Source of the DNA: HGW-17 sp938004375
GTDB lineage: Bacteria; Myxococcota_A; Polyangia; HGW-17
Direction of reading: 5' to 3'
NCBI GenBank assembly: GCA_036802685.1
Contig: DAIRVS010000006.1
Span: 1 to 64,000, forward strand
Length of the DNA stretch: 64,000 nucleotides
Shown here: positions 36,877-45,585 of the stretch, piece after piece
Layout: each line of letters opens with the position of its first letter
How positions within the stretch are numbered: position 1 is the first letter of the stretch
Program-made: the position numbers and the translations under genes
The notes under the pieces: model-generated
Told to the model about the DNA's origin: nothing
What the model saw: the letters and a program-made list of their open reading frames with translations, nothing else
The model's database searches: none

Positions 36877-39176
36877 GAATCCTCACCTCGGAGGAGACGC
36901 TCGAGCTCCTCCTCGCTCAGCTCCCTTATAGCAGACTTTCCTTCCGTTTTCAGCTTCTCGAATTCGGCCACCTTGTCCTCGGCGGGATCGGCTCCGGCAA
37001 CGAAGAAATCACACTTCCGGCTGGGCTTGACCCGGGCGACCCCGCCCAGCTCCTGGATCCGGGAGACGACCTCGGCGCGGGGCCGGGACAGGCGCCCGGT
37101 GAGGCAGAAGACCTTCCCCAGAAGCGGCTTGGGCCCTGAAGAAGGCGCCTCGAGCTCGAAGCCCGTGGCGACCAGATCGGAGAGTTGGTCGACCACCCAC
37201 CGGCGCTCGAAGTACGCGGCGAGCTCCCCGGCGAGCGATTCCCCCGCCAGGCCGGGGATCCGCCGGGCCTCGGCCTCCCGTTCGGCGAGGGGCGCCCGGG
37301 CGAACCCGACGAGCCGGTCCAGGGTGCCGAAGTGGACGGCCACGAGCCGGGCGTTCACGGCGCCCACCCCGGCGATGCCCACCGCGGTGACCAGGCGGGC
37401 CAGGCTGGTCCGCCGGCTCCGCCCGATGGCGGCGATCAACTGGGAGGCGCTCTTCTGGGCGAAGCCCTCCAGCGCGAGGAGGTGCTCCTCCCGCAGGCGG
37501 TACAGGTCGGCCGGAGCGCGGACCTGGCCGGCCTTCACCAGGAGCTCCACGATCTTGTCCCCGAGCTGGTCGATGTTCATCGCCTGGCGGGACGCGTAAT
37601 GGACGATCCGCTCGGTGATCTGGGCGGGACAGTCCTCCTCGTTCGGACAGGACAAGAAGGCGTCACGGAGCACCTTGAGCTGCAGGGCCTCTTCCAGTTC
37701 ATCCGGACCTTCGTCCCCAGGTGAGGCCGGGAAGCTGGCCTTGAGCTCCTGGATGAGCTCCTGGAACTTCTTTTTGTTTTTGATCTCCAGCGGGTCCTTC
37801 CGCAGCTCGGCGCCGCAGGCGGGACAGGCGGCCGGCGCCGTCACGACCTCGATCCCGCGCGCGCGGGTGCCGTCGATTCCCGTGATCTGGGGAATGATCT
37901 CACCGGCCTTCTCGACGAAGACCCAGTCCCCCGTCCGGAGCTTGCGGATGCGCAGGAACGCCCAGTTGTGCAACGACGCCCGGGAGACCGTGGTGCCGGC
38001 CAGGAACACGGGCTCCACATTGGCCACCGGCGTGACGATGCCGGTGCGGCCGACCTGGGCGTCGACCCCGACGAGCTGGGTGACCGCGCGCTCGGCGGCG
38101 AACTTGTAGGCGATGGCCCAGCGCGGCGACTTGGCCGAGCGGCCCAGCAGCCGCCACAGATCGGTGCGGTCGACCTTCACCACCAATCCATCCATGGGGT
38201 AGTCCAGCGCCGCGCGGGCCGTCTCCCAACGCTCGATGACCGGCCGGAGGTCCGTGACGAAGGCGAGGGGATCGTTCACGTTCTCCGGGCACCGGGTAAG
38301 GACCGACTCGGCGCCGGCGGGGATCGAAAAGCCCAGCTCCGCGAGGAACGCCAGGTTCTGCGCCTGCGTGGGCTGCGCGTGCTCCCCGAGCACCTCGTAG
38401 AACACGGCCGACAGGTTCAGGTCGGCGATGGGATTGCCCTCCTCGGCGCCGGCGTCCGGCTCCTCGACGTCGAACAGGGTCAACTGCCGGGCGACCTGCT
38501 GCGCCTTCTTGTGCAGCTCGAGCTGGTGGAGGGCGCCACCGACGGCGTTGCGCGGGTTCACCAGCGGCTCCTGCCCCTGCACGGCGCGCCGCGCGTTGAG
38601 CGCGTCGAAGTCTTCGAAACGCATGAAGATCTCCCCGCGGACAGTCAGATCCAGGGGCCTGGCCAGCCTCCCCGGAACGCGGGCGATCTCGCGGACGTTC
38701 ACCGTGACGTCCTCGCCGGTGACGCCGTCACCGCGGGTGGCGGCCAGCTTCAGGCGGCCGCCCTCGTACACGCACTCGATGCTCACCCCGTCGAGCTTGG
38801 GCTCGAGGATGAAGGCAAGCTCCTCCCGGAGGAGATCCCCCCGGTCGTCCGTGGGACGCAGGAATTGCCGCACCGACTTCACGAACGTGCCGATCTCCTC
38901 AATTTTGTAGGAATTATCCAGACTGAGCATGGGCACCGCGCGGGTGACCTTCGCGAAGCGCCCGGAGTCGGGCACCGGAGCGCCCACCCGCTGGGTCGGG
39001 GAGGCCGGCGTGACCAGCCCGGGGAACCGGGCCTCGAGCTCCGAGAGCTCCCGCGCCAGGGCGTCGTACTCCCGGTCGTCGACCTCGGGGCGGTTCAGCA
39101 CGTAGTAGGCATGGTTGAGGGCCTCGAGGCGCGCGCACAGGGCCGCATGTCGGGCCGCGATCTCCGGTTCAATCAT
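36873..39176 (-). CDS. ligA: NAD-dependent DNA ligase
   Basis: This encodes 767 aa, about 95 more than usual. It seals nicks in DNA using NAD+. The Ia domain (YYVLNRPEVDDREYD), adenylation Lys127 in KLDG, RGEIFMRFEDF, OB-fold, zinc finger, HhH and a terminal BRCT domain (LLGKVFCLTGRLSRPRAEVV) are all present. The zinc finger is odd: CPAC at 451-454 and CPNEEDC at 510-516 are separated by 55 residues, where E. coli LigA has about 15. The insert is charged and helical (KNKKKFQELIQELKASF). A second insert of about 20 lies near 235-255. Confidence 0.96.
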   Translation of the reverse strand: MIEPEIAARHAALCARLEALNHAYYVLNRPEVDDREYDALARELSELEARFPGLVTPASPTQRVGAPVPDSGRFAKVTRAVPMLSLDNSYKIEEIGTFVKSVRQFLRPTDDRGDLLREELAFILEPKLDGVSIECVYEGGRLKLAATRGDGVTGEDVTVNVREIARVPGRLARPLDLTVRGEIFMRFEDFDALNARRAVQGQEPLVNPRNAVGGALHQLELHKKAQQVARQLTLFDVEEPDAGAEEGNPIADLNLSAVFYEVLGEHAQPTQAQNLAFLAELGFSIPAGAESVLTRCPENVNDPLAFVTDLRPVIERWETARAALDYPMDGLVVKVDRTDLWRLLGRSAKSPRWAIAYKFAAERAVTQLVGVDAQVGRTGIVTPVANVEPVFLAGTTVSRASLHNWAFLRIRKLRTGDWVFVEKAGEIIPQITGIDGTRARGIEVVTAPAACPACGAELRKDPLEIKNKKKFQELIQELKASFPASPGDEGPDELEEALQLKVLRDAFLSCPNEEDCPAQITERIVHYASRQAMNIDQLGDKIVELLVKAGQVRAPADLYRLREEHLLALEGFAQKSASQLIAAIGRSRRTSLARLVTAVGIAGVGAVNARLVAVHFGTLDRLVGFARAPLAEREAEARRIPGLAGESLAGELAAYFERRWVVDQLSDLVATGFELEAPSSGPKPLLGKVFCLTGRLSRPRAEVVSRIQELGGVARVKPSRKCDFFVAGADPAEDKVAEFEKLKTEGKSAIRELSEEELERLLRGEDS

Positions 39177-39199
39177 GGGGTCTTTCGGCTCCTGGGGGG

Positions 39200-40105
39200 C
39201 TATTCGTCGTCGTCTTCCTCGATGATCTCGATGTCATCCTCTTCGAGCACGCCGTCGTCCTCGACCACCTCGTCCCAGGCGAGCTTCTGACCGGTGAAAC
39301 AGGCCGCTTCGATGGTGACCGAGAAGACCAGGCCACGGAAGTGGGTGTCGATGGCGTCGTTGATCTCGGCGAAGACCTCGTTCACGTCCGCGGGGTTGTC
39401 GATCACCCGCTTCCAGTCCGGGAGGGGGCCGTACTCCACGACCGAGGAATAGAAGAACTCGCGGCCGGTCTTGAACAGGAGCTCGAAGCGCTCGACCTCG
39501 GTCTGCACGTTGCGCAGGCCGGCCTTGTGCATCCAGTCGAGGACCGCGTCGGCGGTGGGGAAGTGGGCGGCCTCGTGATCGTCGAGGCGTTTGAGCAGAT
39601 CGTACTTGTCCCGCTTGGTCAGGATTTCGCGGTAGATGTCGAAGAACTCCATCCAGGAGCCGGCCAGCGGCAGGGTCACGGCCACGGTCCCCTGGGAGCG
39701 GGTCACCCGGGAGAGTTCGATGAGGTTGCGGGCGGGCTTGCCGTAGTTCATGATGCCCACGTTGCTGTAGGTGAGATCGTAGACCTCGTCGGCGAACGAG
39801 AGGCCCTTGGCGGGGTTCTCGTTGCGGAAGAACAGGCGCTTGCCGAAGAAGTCCACGGCCTTCTTGCGGGCCTCGTCGAGCAGGGGGCCGACGTTGTCGA
39901 TGGCGATGATGCGGGCGCGGCTCTCGGGGTTGGCCCGCATGAAGTCCACGGCGGGATACCCGGTGCCGCACAGCACGTCCAGCACCATGCCCTCGGACGG
40001 GAAGGTGACGTTGCGCATCAGGATCTTGCCGAAGCGGGCGGACCAGTTCGGCATGATCTCCTTGTCGTACACCTTGGCCATCTTTTCGAGTTGCGTGCTG
40101 GACAC
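39200..40105 (-). CDS. SAM-dependent methyltransferase with acidic tail
   Basis: This encodes 301 aa. The GTG at 40105 is chosen because GGAGG stands 5 nt before it; MAKVYDKEIMPNWSARFGKI follows eight codons later. The SAM-binding motif I is VLDVLCGTGYPAVDF, the acidic loop is IIAIDN, and motif post-II is YDLTYSNVGIMNYG. The C-terminus is strongly acidic (VVEDDGVLEEDDIEIIEEDD). The substrate is unknown. It lies 23 nt before ligA. Confidence 0.83.
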   Translation of the reverse strand: MSSTQLEKMAKVYDKEIMPNWSARFGKILMRNVTFPSEGMVLDVLCGTGYPAVDFMRANPESRARIIAIDNVGPLLDEARKKAVDFFGKRLFFRNENPAKGLSFADEVYDLTYSNVGIMNYGKPARNLIELSRVTRSQGTVAVTLPLAGSWMEFFDIYREILTKRDKYDLLKRLDDHEAAHFPTADAVLDWMHKAGLRNVQTEVERFELLFKTGREFFYSSVVEYGPLPDWKRVIDNPADVNEVFAEINDAIDTHFRGLVFSVTIEAACFTGQKLAWDEVVEDDGVLEEDDIEIIEEDDDE

Positions 40106-40193
40106 AGTCACCTCCAGGCAGGATCGCGCCAGGATCTGCTGGGACGGGTTCCCAAGTAAACCAATGGGTATCACAATCCCGATCGTGTGCCAA

Positions 40194-41660
40194 CTATTGA
40201 TTGAATGGGGCGGGCGGTTTTACGGCGGCCCGGTCCCGGACCAGGTGCGGCAACAACTCGGCCAGGTCGCCCAGAGGGGGCGGCCCCGAGGAAAGAGGGG
40301 TCCGGGTCCAGCCCCGCAGCCAGGGCGCCGAGGGCCACTGCCCCCGCAGGTCGGGGGGCGCACAGGAGACCTCGCCGCGGCGGCACCGGCCCGTCCCCAC
40401 CCCCGGTGGAAAGTCCAGGCGCAGGCCCCCGGGTACCCGGGACAGCCAGAAGCCGGCCCCCGGAGTCAGGCCCAGCCGCGCCAGCCCCCGCTCCAGCCGT
40501 CGGCGCGCCTCCGGCCCCGGCCGGTCGAACAGGAACAGCACGCTCGCCGGTCCGGCTACGACCTGGTCCGCCCCGGCGCGTTCCAGGAGCTCCGTCGGAA
40601 TCAGGCGATCCACCGGCAGCACGGGTCCGAACCCCGCCAACGCCACCCGGTGACCCGCCGCCATCCGGCCCCGGACAAACTCCAGCGTCTCCGTGAGGAG
40701 CTCTCCGCGCAGCGTGTCCTCCCAGGAGCCCGGCGCCTGAGTCAGGGCCAGGGCCAGCTCCGCGAGGGGATGGACCATGACCAGCGTCCACGCGGCCGGC
40801 CTGCGGGCCACCGCGACGAACAGCGATCGCAGCGCGCCCCGGATGAAGCCCGCCTGCTGCACGACGTCGAGGTGGCCGTCACGCAGGGCGATGGCGTCCG
40901 CCGGCCCGAAGACGCCGTCCGGGACCGGCCCCTCCCGGTGCCAGACGACGCGTCCCGGCCTGGCCTCGAGCAACGCCAGACCCACGGACCACAGCCGGCC
41001 GCCCTCCTCCCAGACCCACGTCTCCGCCCGGCCGTGCTGCAGGGTGGGATGGGGTTCAGGCACCACCCGCCCGTCGGACAGGGGGACGCCCACGGCCCCT
41101 TCGAAGGTCAGGCGCACGGCCCCGTCGCAGCTCACCCGCACGAGGACCGGACGGTGATGGCCGGAGCGGACCCACGAGATCTCCCCCGGACACGGGACGA
41201 CCTCGAGCCGGGCCCGGGGCGCACGGGATGGTCGAAAGACCCACCGACCCGGCTCCGGATCCCGCAGCGGACCCAGCCGCGGCGACCACACCTGGGTGTC
41301 CGGACCGGTGAACGGCAGGCGCACGCCGGGAGCGATGGAAGTGGCAGGCGCCACCTTGCCCAGCTCGACGACCCGCTCCGCGAACAGCCGGTGCCGTCCC
41401 GTGGCGCCGGCCAGTCGCACGAAGGCCGCCACCGGCCCCGCCTCGGGCACGGAGAACGTCGTCGCCTCCCCCAGGCCGGGGAGCGCCGTCCCCTGCGGAC
41501 CGACCCCCGGCAGCAGCAGCACGGTCACCGGACTCGAGCCCAGGGCCGGCGCGGAGCCGGCGACCGGGTGGTCCCCCCACGGGACTCCGGCGCCCGACGC
41601 CCTACCCGGCGTGATCAGCATCCACCACAGCATCAACCCCATCATGGTTCCCCTTCGCAT
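40194..41660 (-). CDS. Exported protein of unknown function
   Basis: This encodes 488 aa. The N-terminus MRRGTMMGLMLWWMLITPGR has a signal peptide (cleaved near ASG). The mature protein is rich in beta strands, Pro and Arg, with no family recognised. It starts within the last 19 bases of comEC, with GGGAG in front, so it is translated after it. It could be a periplasmic partner in DNA uptake or unrelated. Confidence 0.6.
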   Translation of the reverse strand: MRRGTMMGLMLWWMLITPGRASGAGVPWGDHPVAGSAPALGSSPVTVLLLPGVGPQGTALPGLGEATTFSVPEAGPVAAFVRLAGATGRHRLFAERVVELGKVAPATSIAPGVRLPFTGPDTQVWSPRLGPLRDPEPGRWVFRPSRAPRARLEVVPCPGEISWVRSGHHRPVLVRVSCDGAVRLTFEGAVGVPLSDGRVVPEPHPTLQHGRAETWVWEEGGRLWSVGLALLEARPGRVVWHREGPVPDGVFGPADAIALRDGHLDVVQQAGFIRGALRSLFVAVARRPAAWTLVMVHPLAELALALTQAPGSWEDTLRGELLTETLEFVRGRMAAGHRVALAGFGPVLPVDRLIPTELLERAGADQVVAGPASVLFLFDRPGPEARRRLERGLARLGLTPGAGFWLSRVPGGLRLDFPPGVGTGRCRRGEVSCAPPDLRGQWPSAPWLRGWTRTPLSSGPPPLGDLAELLPHLVRDRAAVKPPAPFNQ

Positions 41661-43672
41661 TCTGGCTCCCTTTCCCCCTCCCCGAGGAGGGGCGTGAACG
41701 ACAGCTCCAGGGGCGTTCGCAGCACGCGATGCACCACGCTACCGGCCCCCGCCAGCCGATCCAGCACCACCGACGACGCTCCCTCCCCGCAGATCACCGC
41801 CCGTGCTGGCCGGATCCACGCCCACAGCGCGGCCGTGGAGGAGGTGATCCGCCCGTGGTGGGCTACCTTGACCAGATCGACGGAGCCGGGCGCCGGCTCG
41901 TCCCGGATCAGGCGCTCCTCGGCGGCCGTCTCGGCGTCTCCCATGAACCAGAACCGCCGCCCCGCCACGGCCAGCTCGATCACGAGGGAGGCGTCGTTCT
42001 CCGACCACGAGGGCGGGGGCGCGGGTCCCCGGGCGTCGTGGGGCGAACGCAGGCGCAGGATCGCCGGTCCCAGGCGGGCGCACGGGGGCATGGGCGCGAC
42101 CGTGATCCCACGGCGGCGCAGTCGCAGCCCCAACCCCTCGGGGAAGCGCGGGCCCACCCACACCACCCCCACTTCCAGCTCCTCGGCGAGACGCCCCAGC
42201 TCCTGCAGATGATCGGCGTGGGAATGGGTGATGATCACCCGGTCCAGGCGGGTGACGCCTCGTCGCGCCAGGGCCGCGGGGAGCCCGGCGGCGCCCGCGT
42301 CCACGAGCAGGGTCCGCCCGCCGGGCAGGCGCACCAGGATCGACTCTCCGCGGGCATGGAAGAAGGTCAGGCGCACGGTCCGGTCGTCGACCCGTCCCCA
42401 CGGCAGCAGCAGGAACGCCAGCACCACCGGGAGCGCCACCGCGGCCCGGCGGACGACGGCGCCCCGAACCACCCAGACCGCAACGGCCCCGAGGGCCAGG
42501 GTCCATGCGGCCGCCCCCGCCGGCGTCCATTCGGGCCACAGGCGGTTCCACGCGCCCAGGGGACCGGCCAGGGCCAGCGCCAGCGCGTCCGCCCACCGCC
42601 ACAGCAGCCCACCCGCCGCGGGCACGAGCCACGTCAGGGCGACCACGATGAAGGCGCCCGGGATGATCAGCAGGCTGAACAACGGGACGAACAGCAGATT
42701 GTTGATCAGGAACATCGGCGAGATCCGGCCGAACTGGAGCCAGACGACCGGCAGCGTGGCCAGGGACGCCCCCACACTCGCCGCGGTCGCCCCGGCCAGG
42801 GGCCGCCGGGGGACCCACCGCAGCGCGGCGGCGATCCCGGCGACGGCGGCGAAGGACAACTGGAAGCCGGGGTCCCGCCAGCAGGCCGGATCCCAGACCC
42901 AGAGGCCGGCGGCCGCCCACCCCAGGCTCGACCACAGGCCGCCGGCGCCCCAGAACCGCGATCCCACCAGCCACAGCGTCATCATGATGGCCGCCCGGGT
43001 GGTCGAGATCGCGCCGCCGGTGAGCGCCCGGTACCACCACACGAAAGGGACGCAGACCCCCACCTCCAGCCACCGCCGCTCGAGGCCCCAGCGCCCGGGC
43101 AGCCACCGGTGCAGCCGCCCCAGCCCGGCCAGCACGGCGAGGCTGACCAGCGCCAGGTGCAGACCCGAGATGGCCAGCACGTGGGACAGGCCGGCGAAGC
43201 GCAACTGGGCGCGCAGGGAGGGGGGCGCCGGGTGACCCAGGGTCAGCGATCCCACCAGCGAAGGCGCCGGCGGTTTCGGGAGCTGCCGCAGAGGGACCCC
43301 CTCGAGCGGGATCACGGGCAGACGTGCGGCGGCGGGCACCCACAGGCTCGACCCCGGCGCCCAGGGCTCCGCGAGGGCGAGCCGCCGGCCCCTACCGTGG
43401 GCGTCCCTGAGCACGTGCAGCGCCCTCTCCCCGGTCCATCGATGGCCGGTCACCGTCATCCGCGATCCTGCCTGCATCCGGGGAGGGATCCACGGTGTGC
43501 AGAGCCAGGCGGCCCCCGCGGCCAGAAGGCCGAGGATCGGCAACCAGGGCTCGCGCACCGGCTCCCGCCGCGCCCCCAGCCAGCGCCAGACCCAGATCGC
43601 CGGCGTCGCCCATGGCAGGCCGGAAAAGCCCATGAGCCAGCCGGACAGCAGATAGATCCAGGCGGGGTGCAT
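41642..43672 (-). CDS. comEC: DNA uptake channel ComEC/Rec2
   Basis: This encodes 676 aa. ComEC carries single-stranded DNA through the inner membrane during natural transformation. The N-terminal part has membrane helices and a short OB-like segment. The competence motif FAGLSHVLAISGLHLALVS is at about 160-178. More helices follow (about 10 in all), then a C-terminal metallo-beta-lactamase domain with HSHADHLQELG, FMGDAE and KVAHHGR. The zinc/manganese ligands appear present, so the nuclease-like domain may be active. It is the only DNA-uptake gene in the window. Confidence 0.93.
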   Translation of the reverse strand: MHPAWIYLLSGWLMGFSGLPWATPAIWVWRWLGARREPVREPWLPILGLLAAGAAWLCTPWIPPRMQAGSRMTVTGHRWTGERALHVLRDAHGRGRRLALAEPWAPGSSLWVPAAARLPVIPLEGVPLRQLPKPPAPSLVGSLTLGHPAPPSLRAQLRFAGLSHVLAISGLHLALVSLAVLAGLGRLHRWLPGRWGLERRWLEVGVCVPFVWWYRALTGGAISTTRAAIMMTLWLVGSRFWGAGGLWSSLGWAAAGLWVWDPACWRDPGFQLSFAAVAGIAAALRWVPRRPLAGATAASVGASLATLPVVWLQFGRISPMFLINNLLFVPLFSLLIIPGAFIVVALTWLVPAAGGLLWRWADALALALAGPLGAWNRLWPEWTPAGAAAWTLALGAVAVWVVRGAVVRRAAVALPVVLAFLLLPWGRVDDRTVRLTFFHARGESILVRLPGGRTLLVDAGAAGLPAALARRGVTRLDRVIITHSHADHLQELGRLAEELEVGVVWVGPRFPEGLGLRLRRRGITVAPMPPCARLGPAILRLRSPHDARGPAPPPSWSENDASLVIELAVAGRRFWFMGDAETAAEERLIRDEPAPGSVDLVKVAHHGRITSSTAALWAWIRPARAVICGEGASSVVLDRLAGAGSVVHRVLRTPLELSFTPLLGEGEREPECEGEP

Positions 43673-43800
43673 GGTCCCATTGTCGGGGGCGACCGGATCT
43701 GCGTTGCAAAAAAAGATGAAAAAACTCCCAATTTCCCGTATTCTCGGTTCGACCGGAGGTTTGCCGGTTTTTCACGACTTCGATAAATAGGAGACCCCCC

Positions 43801-44139
43801 ATGAAGAAATCGATGTTCGTTGTAGTCCTGGCGTTGATGGGATCGATGGTCGCTTGCCAGAAGTCCGCCAAGGTCCGTGTGGAGTGCAAGATAGACGCCA
43901 AGGAGGGATACGTCTGCGAGGTGAACCACTTCGAGGGCAAGGCCAAGGCCAAGGCCTGCTGGGACGCCGTCACCACCTGCCAGAACGGCGTCAAGGCCAT
44001 CGGGTCGGGTTGCCACGAGGTGGAGCCCGGATCCAAAGCCCAGCACCTGATCCCGTTCGACGAGATCAAGAACGCCAAGGACTGCGACAAGCCCGTCGGC
44101 TTCGACGTCACCAACATCAAGGTCGAGATCGTCAAGTAG
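43801..44139 (+). CDS. Small lipoprotein
   Basis: This encodes 112 aa with a signal peptide and lipobox (MKKSMFVVVLALMGSMVAC). The mature domain has four Cys (CKIDAKEGYVCEV, KACWDAVTTCQNG), probably two disulfides. GGAG precedes the ATG. It is the first of four small exported proteins on the plus strand; the next starts 8 nt later. The function is unknown. Confidence 0.75.
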   Translation: MKKSMFVVVLALMGSMVACQKSAKVRVECKIDAKEGYVCEVNHFEGKAKAKACWDAVTTCQNGVKAIGSGCHEVEPGSKAQHLIPFDEIKNAKDCDKPVGFDVTNIKVEIVK

Positions 44140-44147
44140 GAGGCGCC

Positions 44148-44474
44148 ATGCAAATCCACGATCCGGTCGAACTTCACACACGCATCGGAGCCCTTCGTCC
44201 CCGCGCCGCCGGGCGCGTCCCGGCCTGGGTCGCCTCCGCCTGCCTCGCCTGCGGCCTGGCCACCTCCTGCACCGGCGGCAAGCAGACCACGCCCGACACG
44301 GCCAGCCCCCGGCAACCGGTGCCCGACGAGCCCGCCGGCAAGCCCGGCGACGGGGACATGTACGCCGCGCCCAAGGACGACATGGCCTCGGACATGGACG
44401 TCTGTCACGAGTGCATGGAGTACGCCGCGCCCCCGGTGGCCGAGTACGGCGGACCACCGATGGAGGACGAGTAG
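44148..44474 (+). CDS. Small Pro-rich lipoprotein-like protein, paralog 1
   Basis: This encodes 108 aa. The TAGGAGG site overlapping the previous stop fixes the ATG. About 25 polar residues precede VPAWVASACLACGLATSC, a membrane segment with a lipobox-like end. The remainder is Pro/Asp-rich with YAAPPVAEYGGPPM. It shares this design with the two genes that follow. It is the shortest of the three. Confidence 0.65.
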   Translation: MQIHDPVELHTRIGALRPRAAGRVPAWVASACLACGLATSCTGGKQTTPDTASPRQPVPDEPAGKPGDGDMYAAPKDDMASDMDVCHECMEYAAPPVAEYGGPPMEDE

Positions 44475-44488
44475 TCCGGGAGGTGTTC

Positions 44489-45007
44489 ATGGACTGGGAC
44501 CAGACCCTGGAGAAACTGCGCCGTGAGGTCTTCCGCCCCACGATCCCGCCGCCGGTGCGCCTGCCGACCTGGGCCGTCGCCACCCTGGTGGGCGCCGGGC
44601 TGACCCTCGCCGCGCCCGCCTGCGATCGAGGCACCGGGGCCGCGCCGAGCGCCTCGGACATGGGCCGCGTGAACGTCGAGTACGGCGCCCCCATGCCGCC
44701 GGACATGGCCGACGCGCCACCTCCGATGGACGTCAAGCCTCTCTACGCCGGGCCGCCTCCCGACGTCGTGCGGCCGGTGGAGCCGCCGCCCCCGATCGAG
44801 GAGTACCGCGCCCCGATCATGCGCGAACCGGCGCCGACGCCGATGGATGAGGCGATGACGGCGACGCCCCCCGTCACGCCCCGACCCGTGGACGACATCG
44901 GGACCGCCAAGCCCATGTACGGCATCCCCCCGCGCCTGCGCCCGGAGAGCCAGCCCATGCCGCCGCCGGACCGGAAGCTCTACGCGGCCCCTCCCGCCGA
45001 CGAATGA
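44489..45007 (+). CDS. Small Pro-rich lipoprotein-like protein, paralog 2
   Basis: This encodes 172 aa starting MDWDQTLEKLRREVFRPTIP, after a GGAGG site. LPTWAVATLVGAGLTLAAPAC is the membrane segment with terminal Cys. The tail has YGAPMPP, YAGPPPD, YGIPP and YAAPP motifs. Codons and motifs match the gene before and after, so they arose by tandem duplication. Confidence 0.68.
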   Translation: MDWDQTLEKLRREVFRPTIPPPVRLPTWAVATLVGAGLTLAAPACDRGTGAAPSASDMGRVNVEYGAPMPPDMADAPPPMDVKPLYAGPPPDVVRPVEPPPPIEEYRAPIMREPAPTPMDEAMTATPPVTPRPVDDIGTAKPMYGIPPRLRPESQPMPPPDRKLYAAPPADE

Positions 45008-45028
45008 TCCGCACCCCAGGAGGTGCCC

Positions 45029-45553
45029 ATGTCCATCGACGATCACATCCGACGTCTGCAACACGATCTGGAGAGGGTCCGGCCCGCCCACCCGTCCCGG
45101 CTGCCGAGCTGGGTCGTGGCCGCCGCGGTGGCCGCCGGCCTGTCCCTGTCCGCCGGCTGCGCGAAGGAGTCCCCGTCCGTCGACCCGACGGTCCGCGAGG
45201 CCGAGCCGCCCCCGACGATCGCGCTCTACGCGGGACCGCCCCCCGAAGCCGAAGCGCCACCCCCGATGGAGGCCGGGCCCGTCACGACTCCCCCCATGGA
45301 GTCGGTCATGACTCCCCCGCCCCCGGTCCCCCCCTACGGCGTGGCCCAGCCGCCCCCGCCGGTCGCGGACCCCGTCGACATCTACGGCGGTCCTCCGATG
45401 ACGGAGGAGCCGCCAGTCATGAAGGCGGTCAAGCGGCCGCCGCCACCCGTGCCGGCCTACGGCATGCCCATGATGCAACCGACGCCGACCCCGCCACCGA
45501 TGCGCCTCAAGACCGAGCCTGTGACGGACTACGGCGCGCCGTTTGACGGCTGA
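45029..45553 (+). CDS. Small Pro-rich lipoprotein-like protein, paralog 3
   Basis: This encodes 174 aa; GGAGG five bases ahead supports the ATG at 45029 rather than the GTG at 45023. The N-terminus MSIDDHIRRLQHDLERV is a short helix, then LPSWVVAAAVAAGLSLSAGC is the membrane segment with Cys. The tail has YAGPPPE, YGVAQPP, YGGPPM, YGMPM and YGAPF repeats, about 50% Pro/Ala/Glu. Probably disordered and surface-exposed or periplasmic. Confidence 0.68.
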   Translation: MSIDDHIRRLQHDLERVRPAHPSRLPSWVVAAAVAAGLSLSAGCAKESPSVDPTVREAEPPPTIALYAGPPPEAEAPPPMEAGPVTTPPMESVMTPPPPVPPYGVAQPPPPVADPVDIYGGPPMTEEPPVMKAVKRPPPPVPAYGMPMMQPTPTPPPMRLKTEPVTDYGAPFDG

Positions 45554-45585
45554 CCATCTTCAATTTTTTTGTTTATCTTTGAAAA

